Source of the DNA: Alphaproteobacteria bacterium
GTDB lineage: Bacteria; Pseudomonadota; Alphaproteobacteria; Rs-D84
NCBI GenBank assembly: GCA_017642625.1
Contig: JAGCOQ010000109.1
Span: 1-10,888, forward strand
Direction: 5' to 3'
Length of the DNA: 10,888 nucleotides
Shown here: positions 4,769-10,888 of the stretch, piece after piece
How positions within the stretch are numbered: position 1 is the stretch's first letter
Layout: each line of letters starts with the position of its first letter
The notes under the pieces: model-generated
Told to the model about the DNA's origin: nothing
The model's input: only the letters and a program-made list of their open reading frames with translations
Databases searched by the model: none
Translations under genes and position numbers: made by a program

Positions 4769-7700
4769 TTACCAAGACATATATCCTGGGTTACATGTGC
4801 GTTCGCACTTCTTGGTGCTGTTATTCCATCTTAGTGAACCTGTCTCGTCGGAATACGGCTGGTCACAGATTGGAACACATTCGTTGTTGTCCAGATTATA
4901 CTTTTCACCCTGGTAGATACAAGATGCAATTATACAATCTTCTTCACCTTCGAAATACGCCGATGCTGCTGCTTCGCCCAGTGTGCTGAACTTATTACGG
5001 CATTCACTGCATTGTTGTGAAGCATTGTTCTTCAAGTATGGGTCACTGGTATACCCTGGTGCACACTTGGTTGCTATACATGGACCGAATTTGTTTGTGG
5101 TCGGATTCCATGTCTTTTTACCAACACCATGGTCGATTTCGCAATCCTGTACATCCGCTACGCATGCATTAGAAGCCAAGTGGAAACCTTCGTTGCACGA
5201 TTTCGCAATACAGATATCGTATTGACCAATCGATGAAATCCACTTCTGTTCCGCATAGGATGCATCTTGGACGGTTGGTGTGCAATCCAATATATCTGGG
5301 TCGCATTTATCGCCGTTCGGATGATATCCAATGACACAAGATTCTATGGCACACGCATCACCAGACTTATAGGACAGGGCGTTTTCACGATCACATGGTT
5401 CGCATTCGCCGTTAATCATTTCGTAACCGCGTTGGCAACCTGTGACAACACATTCGCCATCTACTAATTCTGCTGGGTTGCCATCGATTGTCGCTGTATA
5501 GTGGCACTCATTTGGCCAATATGCCTTGCTGCCACCAACAGGTGTTAAATGACAGTCACCAATGTCATACGGATTGCACTCTTGATAGCAGTCGGTTTTC
5601 TTTGTCGAACCTGCGGCACTGGTGTATCCAGACGGACAAGAGTGTTGACCGCCTGTGTCGCAATAACTGCCGGCTGGGCATACCACACATGCGCCACCTT
5701 CCAAATAATATCCTTCTTGGCACTTTGTGATAACACATGTATCGGTTGCTCTGTAATAGTCGCGTCCAGACATTTGTGTCGCCGGTGGTGTTGCGGTGCA
5801 ATTGTTATAGCACCAGTCAATACTACCATTGCCTGCATCAGAGTAAGGATGAGATGCCGGACAATCTTCCTGGTCTATTCCGCCACAGTAGCTACCAGTT
5901 GGGCATATTATACATCTGCCATTTTCCAGATAGTATCCACCATTACACTTGGTAATTTCACATTCGTTTACATTTCCGTATCTAACCTTGCCGGACCATG
6001 TCGCCGCGGTGGCGCCAACATCCGCCTGTGTGCAATTTCTGTAGCACTGATTTATGTCGGTTACACCCGAAGCCGGTAATGGATACTGACCATTTGTCTG
6101 TGCTGAACATGATATTTCATCAGATTCATATTCGCACCGCGGATACTTAGATTGAGATACATTATATTCAACCGTCGGATCTATTACCGTCTGAGTGATA
6201 GTGCCGTTTGTCTTTTCAACAATACAGTTCAGATAGCACTGTGTTATAGCAGTTGCTGTTCTTGTTCCTGTTGACGGATTCGTCTTGGTTGAATCGATAT
6301 CACTTGCCACAGTGCCAGCATATGCGCTTGTCGCCGGACATGCAGACCGATGCATTGAACAACCATGTATATCTTTTGGTTGTGCTGGTTCGCCAGTGCA
6401 TTGCGATTGAGCAGGGCTGTAATAGCCGTCACCCACCTCTAAACACGAAGGCATTGTTTGGAATGTTTGACCGATATCTTCTTCTTCTACATAGTAACCA
6501 CCGTCGCAGACACGAATTTCATAGCTCTTGCAATTCGCGGTGTATCCTTCGGATGGATGATCCGTGTTGAAATAACAGAAATGGGTTCCTGCACTATGTC
6601 CACTGGCATTTGTCCACCATCTGCCTTTTTGTATACACTGATCGATTGATACCGCCCCAGTTTCAGGAAGTGTTTCTATGTTTGATTCTGTATTCCGCAA
6701 TGGACAGTCTGTCCTGTTGATATCATACTGGACACTGTAATACCCGCCAGATTCTGTTATAGAGCACTCTGTATCTGTGGTGTTCTTGCGATAATAACCA
6801 CCATCACAAGTCAAAATAGTTTCATCTGCGCAATCATAATTATATTTCAAGTCATTTTTGTTATAGTGGCAAACTTGACTACCTTTACCATGATCAGCAG
6901 AGTATTGAACTGTTGCATAGCATGCAGATATATCTTCTGACTTGGTCGGTGAATTTACGCCAGGCGCAACATCAACTAATGTAGTTCCGTTCCAAGTTTG
7001 TGCAGGTGTGTAATTAGAACTGTCTGCCGCTGGGCAATACTCTTTGCCAGATGGCACGCCTGTGTCTTTGATAACGTTTATTTCTTTGTCACAGTATGAA
7101 CCTGCTGGACAGTCTGTACATGTATCACCAGTCCCCTTGTAATATGTCCCCGGTTGACATGTTATAGATTCATTTTCGCCCCAACTTGCGGTAATCGTTG
7201 CGTTGGCAGTGAATAATGTATAGTTCGTTGTCAAACTGCCGTTTGGAGCAATAATCACATTTGCCCCCGATACATAACCACCGAATGTATTACCAGGCCA
7301 TGTAGGTACTGTTACAGTAGTAATAGGATTGCTTACTGTACCACCAGCATAATTTGCATACCATCCCGTTTTATACTTCAAGTATATCGGTGATGCTGGC
7401 GTGTTTGTGCATTCGTTTTCACAATTGTGATTCAATGTGATTGTGAATACTTTTGGCACACATGTGTGACCACTCCGTTCATATCCTGTTTCGCATTCTA
7501 CTTTGTTATCAGGATAATTACAGACAGGGATAGTTGTTCCATTGTAATACACTTTTTCCTGTGCTGGAACCTCTCTACCAACAACCTCGCCATTAACCGT
7601 GATATTGTTTACTGAGCAAGTGTTATAACAGTCTGTTGGCGAACCGCTGGTATTGCTGTCAGTTGTTGTATCGCTGTTACCGCCATTTAAATCGCTACAC

Positions 7701-10700
7701 AAGTTTTTACCAAGACTGTTTTCGTCCGCACACATTGGAGATGGCGTCGGACTCCATGCTGCTTGCCCGACTTCCACACAGGACGGATCCGTGTTAAATT
7801 GAAGCCAATAGCCAGCCACACATGATGTTACCGTGATTTGTGGGGTGCCATTGTATTCACTGCCGGTATAATACACTTTGCTGTCACCATAACCAACGAC
7901 GGTATCAGAACCAGCGCGTTTCAACGGGGTACAACTGCGTATAGTATAGCAGTCAGTATTGGATATTTTACCAGTGCCGTCAGTTGATGTGTCGCCACCC
8001 AAGGTATCGGTCGGACATTTTATTTCGCATGAATCACTTGCTGGGACACCAGTCCGTTCTGGGCAGTAATAACCCTTTGGACAAGCGGTACCAGATGCGG
8101 TTTTACCCGCTGCACAATCAATTGCGCCAAGCACTGCATTTGCGCGGTAGCTTAAGTTGTTGGCCGGCATGGTGAATGGATAATTCTTAGTTCTAGACAC
8201 CTCGGCATTATTGCTGTTATTGTTTGTCCAGTTTGACCATGTATAGTTTGTGGTCAACGTGGCATCGATGGTCACCGATGCGCCATATTCTTTGGTTCCT
8301 GCACCAGTAACACTATCAATACCAGTTCCCTTGGTCAAGGTCAGGGTATACGTGTTACGGTTATAATACAAGTCAACAACTCTGGATCCGTCCGGCAATA
8401 CGGTTGTCGTTGTTACGGCCCCAGATGATGGTTTTGTTGTTCCGTGTGTTGATATTCCTGCAAACCCAGCATCATATGTGAACCCAGTAATTGTCTTTTT
8501 CAAATTAGCAAGTGTTATCTCTGCATTAGAAGTACCTAGTTTGTTTTCACACGCATTGTCATGCAAGGTATATGTGCTTGCACCAACATTCTTGATGTAA
8601 TGGCATACCTTATAGGTTATACCACTTGCTTCGTGGCAATCTTCGCCTTCGTATCCGCTTTCGCAACTCTCTGCAACACAGTGACCTGGTGCTTCTTCGT
8701 ATTCGTAGAATTTGCTGTCTTCTGTGTAAGATGTCGCATTTGGTATATCGCCTTCGCCACAGTCACGATAGCATGCGCCCACGTCGTGATCAGAGTAGGG
8801 GAAATCCTCTGGGCATGCAGTACATTCTCCACTGTCGCCCATAGCAACATAACCATCATCGCATCCGTCGCCGAAAGCATAATATGTGGTTGTGTCTGGA
8901 ACTGTGTTTGTTGTAATCGCAGCAATTGTTGTTACGGTGTCATAACCATACGGACTAGTGGACCATTTGTCAGCATTGTTCCAACCTTCCTTGGTAAAGT
9001 TGATAGTCGGTAATGTGCAGGCCGAATTCCAATGCAGTTGCAATGTAGCTTCGTTAGTTCCAGTTGCGGTTGTTGCAATCGCACAACGTTGATTGCCGAT
9101 TGTACCCGCGTTCAAAGTACCGCTATATCCATTTTTATCTAATGTTATATTGTAATAACAGTCTTCTTTCTCGTCTGAACCCGCGTTGCTGGTCCAGCCA
9201 GAACCGATGTCGGAACAATTATGGTCGCCATCTTCATCGCAATAATGACCAGCTTCGCAATCATCCCATGTGGCAGTAATAGTTGCTGTTCCACTGTCAA
9301 CACCTAAATTCTCCTTGTTACATACAACAGACGCGCCCGCATTAAATGTTTTATTGTTTACGGACCATTTCTTAAACAGATATCCATCCGCAGTAATTGC
9401 CGCTGGCATATTAAACGATTCACCATATGTGCATGAAGACGGACTTGTTGGTGCAATTCCATGTTCACCATTGTTATATGTTAACTGAATTGTGTTTGGC
9501 GTACATGTCGCGTTGGCGGTGCCGTTACCCTGGATGTTGCCATATCCTTCGATACATGTTGTTGTATAAACACAATTATTATTTGCATCAACGGATACTT
9601 TGCAATCTACACCCGTATTGCCTGCGCATGCTGGGCATGAGCCCCATATAGCATACAACGTGATTGTGCCACCATTTTCGACAGGATCGCCATTTGCACG
9701 AAGTATGTTGCCACGATATTCATCGGCATATCTAACATTTCCGGTTGACGTCAACGCCCAACCTTGGAATGTATTAGATCCATTGGTATATGCGTTTTTG
9801 CGTAACTTTTCACCATCATCGTAGTAGCGTTCGCTGTCCGACATGCTGCCGGAAGCAGTTGTAGCATTTTTGTTATAAACAACGGTGTAATAATTCGATT
9901 CACAATAGCCATCCCCCGGAGTGTAACCGTCTTCGCAGGCGGTTGGTGTACAGGCCGGTGTTTCGCCTTCTTCATCACTGGGGTGTACATGGCTGTCGCT
10001 GACCGCGGTTGCGTGTTCAACTTCTTCAATCGAGCAAAGACGATAACATGAGTCTTCGCTATCTCTTGGGTCATCGGAACCATCTGTGTATGGATCGGCA
10101 CAATTGTTACATGTTGCGGTGAATTCTGTCCCTTGACCTGTGGCGATTTGTTCTGAATTCCAATATTTATTTCGGCAAGACCAGGAATAGTCACACTTCG
10201 TTGCGTCTTGGCTGTTTATAGAAGCAGTGCAATTTTCTGCGCCAGCTCCCGCTGTACAAGAACAATCGCCAGAACCGGATTTTTGTGCCCATTTGGCCTT
10301 TAATACAATGGTTACACCGTTATCGTTGGTTATGGTAGATATATCATCACCAACATCAACATCGTTATCATTTACTGAACATACTATTGGTGACATAGGA
10401 TCACATGCTGCAGCCCATCCAACAAATTCATAGTTTGTTTTCGTAAATGTGTTGGCTTTGGCTTTGCAACTTGTGTCGCCATAGGTACAAGTATGGGAAC
10501 CCGGGTTTGTTCCACCAGTATTACCGTTGCCGTCATATGTGACGGTAAACGTATTCGCAACACATGTTCCGTCTAGTCTTGGGGTATACCCATCTTCGCA
10601 ATCTGCGGCCTTACACTGACTTGGTGCGGTATCGCCATAATAGAATCTGCTGTCGGATGTGTAAGATGTTGCGTGTGGAATATCGCCCGTAGTACATGCG

Positions 10701-10888
10701 CGATAGCAATCGTGTATGTCATCTGAATTTTTGTCACTGGTGTATCCCGCCGGACAAGTATGGTCGCCATCTTCATCGCAATAATGACCAGCTTCGCAAT
10801 CATCCCATATTGCATAAAATGTGGTTGTACTTGATGGACATTGAATGGCCTCTGTGCCGCTTGTCGCATTTTGATTTTCTGAAAAACC
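4769..10888 (-). CDS. Giant modular cysteine-rich protein with InlB-B/Flg_new-like repeats (5'-partial)
   Basis: This frame is open for 2039 residues and runs off the right edge without a stop; the in-frame ATG at 10396 follows coherent protein sequence (164 residues ending YEFVGWAAACDP), so it is internal and the true start and any signal peptide are outside. Counting from the edge, residues of roughly 110-203, 331-416, 461-541, 580-671, 755-923 and 1147-1239 look like Listeria-Bacteroides (InlB B-type) repeats: TVTYDGNGN..., FxGW, and closing YAIW/ITATW strands; the fifth includes VVDLYYNRNTYTLTL. Between and after them are cysteine-rich units of the type CxxGYYLExGxCxxCPxGSYCD...CPxGYTS...DCYxxC, reminiscent of ephrin-receptor/TNFR-like knots. 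The C-terminal 800 residues are nearly all such units and end CNPGYMSW. I see no membrane segment, LPXTG-like signal or autotransporter barrel at the C-terminus. Dense cysteines suggest disulfides and hence export; an adhesin or surface-layer role is inference. Confidence 0.88.
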   Translation of the reverse strand, partial: GFSENQNATSGTEAIQCPSSTTTFYAIWDDCEAGHYCDEDGDHTCPAGYTSDKNSDDIHDCYRACTTGDIPHATSYTSDSRFYYGDTAPSQCKAADCEDGYTPRLDGTCVANTFTVTYDGNGNTGGTNPGSHTCTYGDTSCKAKANTFTKTNYEFVGWAAACDPMSPIVCSVNDNDVDVGDDISTITNDNGVTIVLKAKWAQKSGSGDCSCTAGAGAENCTASINSQDATKCDYSWSCRNKYWNSEQIATGQGTEFTATCNNCADPYTDGSDDPRDSEDSCYRLCSIEEVEHATAVSDSHVHPSDEEGETPACTPTACEDGYTPGDGYCESNYYTVVYNKNATTASGSMSDSERYYDDGEKLRKNAYTNGSNTFQGWALTSTGNVRYADEYRGNILRANGDPVENGGTITLYAIWGSCPACAGNTGVDCKVSVDANNNCVYTTTCIEGYGNIQGNGTANATCTPNTIQLTYNNGEHGIAPTSPSSCTYGESFNMPAAITADGYLFKKWSVNNKTFNAGASVVCNKENLGVDSGTATITATWDDCEAGHYCDEDGDHNCSDIGSGWTSNAGSDEKEDCYYNITLDKNGYSGTLNAGTIGNQRCAIATTATGTNEATLQLHWNSACTLPTINFTKEGWNNADKWSTSPYGYDTVTTIAAITTNTVPDTTTYYAFGDGCDDGYVAMGDSGECTACPEDFPYSDHDVGACYRDCGEGDIPNATSYTEDSKFYEYEEAPGHCVAESCESGYEGEDCHEASGITYKVCHYIKNVGASTYTLHDNACENKLGTSNAEITLANLKKTITGFTYDAGFAGISTHGTTKPSSGAVTTTTVLPDGSRVVDLYYNRNTYTLTLTKGTGIDSVTGAGTKEYGASVTIDATLTTNYTWSNWTNNNSNNAEVSRTKNYPFTMPANNLSYRANAVLGAIDCAAGKTASGTACPKGYYCPERTGVPASDSCEIKCPTDTLGGDTSTDGTGKISNTDCYTIRSCTPLKRAGSDTVVGYGDSKVYYTGSEYNGTPQITVTSCVAGYWLQFNTDPSCVEVGQAAWSPTPSPMCADENSLGKNLCSDLNGGNSDTTTDSNTSGSPTDCYNTCSVNNITVNGEVVGREVPAQEKVYYNGTTIPVCNYPDNKVECETGYERSGHTCVPKVFTITLNHNCENECTNTPASPIYLKYKTGWYANYAGGTVSNPITTVTVPTWPGNTFGGYVSGANVIIAPNGSLTTNYTLFTANATITASWGENESITCQPGTYYKGTGDTCTDCPAGSYCDKEINVIKDTGVPSGKEYCPAADSSNYTPAQTWNGTTLVDVAPGVNSPTKSEDISACYATVQYSADHGKGSQVCHYNKNDLKYNYDCADETILTCDGGYYRKNTTDTECSITESGGYYSVQYDINRTDCPLRNTESNIETLPETGAVSIDQCIQKGRWWTNASGHSAGTHFCYFNTDHPSEGYTANCKSYEIRVCDGGYYVEEEDIGQTFQTMPSCLEVGDGYYSPAQSQCTGEPAQPKDIHGCSMHRSACPATSAYAGTVASDIDSTKTNPSTGTRTATAITQCYLNCIVEKTNGTITQTVIDPTVEYNVSQSKYPRCEYESDEISCSAQTNGQYPLPASGVTDINQCYRNCTQADVGATAATWSGKVRYGNVNECEITKCNGGYYLENGRCIICPTGSYCGGIDQEDCPASHPYSDAGNGSIDWCYNNCTATPPATQMSGRDYYRATDTCVITKCQEGYYLEGGACVVCPAGSYCDTGGQHSCPSGYTSAAGSTKKTDCYQECNPYDIGDCHLTPVGGSKAYWPNECHYTATIDGNPAELVDGECVVTGCQRGYEMINGECEPCDRENALSYKSGDACAIESCVIGYHPNGDKCDPDILDCTPTVQDASYAEQKWISSIGQYDICIAKSCNEGFHLASNACVADVQDCEIDHGVGKKTWNPTTNKFGPCIATKCAPGYTSDPYLKNNASQQCSECRNKFSTLGEAAASAYFEGEEDCIIASCIYQGEKYNLDNNECVPICDQPYSDETGSLRWNNSTKKCERTCNPGYMSW
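5574..5942 (-). repeat. Two neighbouring copies of the GYYLE-GSYC cysteine unit
   Basis: Within the giant protein, GYYLENGRCIICPTGSYC...CYNNC (about 5942-5800) is followed by GYYLEGGACVVCPAGSYC...CYQEC (about 5716-5574). Cysteine spacing is kept while the intervening residues differ, so these are diverged tandem units. Further CPAGSYCD-like motifs occur near 7100 and a CPKGYYC variant near 8070. Confidence 0.75.
8634..8774 (-). repeat. CYR-ATSYT module, copy 3
   Basis: It encodes CYRDCGEGDIPNATSYTEDS...APGHC...SCESGY. It matches copy 1 (about 10560-10711) closely, with the same order of cysteines and of the IPxATSYTxDSxFY segment, and copy 2 (about 9901-10050) more loosely. Confidence 0.7.
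9220..9269 (-). repeat. 50-bp exact direct repeat, copy A
   Basis: This is identical base for base to 10759-10808, 1539 bp away (513 codons, in frame). It encodes WDDCEAGHYCDEDGDH. Sequence on both sides diverges immediately. Confidence 0.95.
9901..10050 (-). repeat. CYR-ATSYT module, copy 2
   Basis: It encodes CYRLCSIEEVEHATAVSDS...ACTPTACEDGYTPGDGYC, the most diverged of the three copies but with the same cysteine order and the CEDGYTP ending. As in copy 1, an InlB-like repeat follows it directly. Confidence 0.65.
10560..10711 (-). repeat. CYR-ATSYT module, copy 1
   Basis: It encodes CYRACTTGDIPHATSYTSDS...APSQC...DCEDGYTP...GTC and leads directly into an InlB-like repeat starting FTVTYDGNGN. 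Confidence 0.7.
10759..10808 (-). repeat. 50-bp exact direct repeat, copy B
   Basis: This is the partner of 9220-9269, with the same 16 codons including all synonymous positions. Here it leads into HTCPAGYTSDKN, while copy A leads into HNCSDIGSGWTS. Confidence 0.95.

Noticed and set aside
8561..9013. A 150-codon open frame on the + strand, opposite the giant gene, with a very hydrophobic predicted product, and a similar 176-codon one at 5549-6079
   Set aside because: These are antisense shadows: the Asp-, Asn-, Tyr- and Cys-rich codons of the giant gene read as Ile, Val, Phe and Ala on the other strand. They have no ribosome site or recognisable domain.
4769..10888. CRISPR array or tandem satellite as the source of the repetitive look of the right half
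   Set aside because: The repetition is at protein level with irregular spacing and long open coding; apart from one 50-bp pair I saw no regularly spaced identical repeats.
1..10888. Insertion sequences, tRNA or rRNA genes, prophage genes
   Set aside because: I found no transposase-like protein, no paired terminal repeats with target duplications, and no RNA gene patterns.

Overview
The window suggests an AT-rich, Gram-negative, probably host- or gut-associated bacterium. The evidence is a lipoprotein signal, housekeeping genes of bacterial type (Nudix, YbaK, HI0933/BaiN-like flavoprotein) and one enormous cysteine-rich repeat protein of the kind that carries Listeria-Bacteroides (InlB-B/Flg_new-like) repeats. 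An uncultured alphaproteobacterium is my best guess, but taxonomy rests on general impression only, because no rRNA or tRNA gene is present.

Layout, left to right. On the + strand: a PEP/pyruvate-binding ATP-grasp protein (47-1294), a Nudix hydrolase (1369-1779), a small lipoprotein of unknown function (1833-2219), and one base later a YbaK-type aminoacyl-tRNA deacylase (2221-2691). On the - strand, converging on these: an alpha/beta-hydrolase-like protein whose nucleophile and histidine positions are substituted (2622-3488), an HI0933/BaiN-type flavoprotein (3541-4698), and the last 2039 residues of a giant modular cysteine-rich protein (4769-10888). That last frame is open through the right edge, so its beginning lies outside the window and the in-frame ATG at 10396 is internal. 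It fills 56% of the window and ends in a classic intrinsic terminator.

The genes do not form one obvious pathway. The small ones look like independently transcribed housekeeping or stress genes. The giant protein is most likely exported, as a surface or secreted product: its N-terminal half alternates beta-type InlB-like repeats with cysteine-rich knots, and its C-terminal half is almost entirely cysteine-rich units. A 50-bp exact internal duplication and three diverged copies of one longer module show that it evolves by internal recombination.

Transcription signals are unusual. Three genes (lipoprotein, flavoprotein, hydrolase-like) show a -10-like hexamer exactly 7 bases before an ATG with no Shine-Dalgarno sequence, which is the geometry of leaderless mRNAs. 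The Nudix gene and the GTG-started first gene have good Shine-Dalgarno sequences. The most interesting items are the giant protein, the apparently catalytically dead alpha/beta hydrolase, the leaderless promoter geometry, and a possible operator over the lipoprotein promoter.
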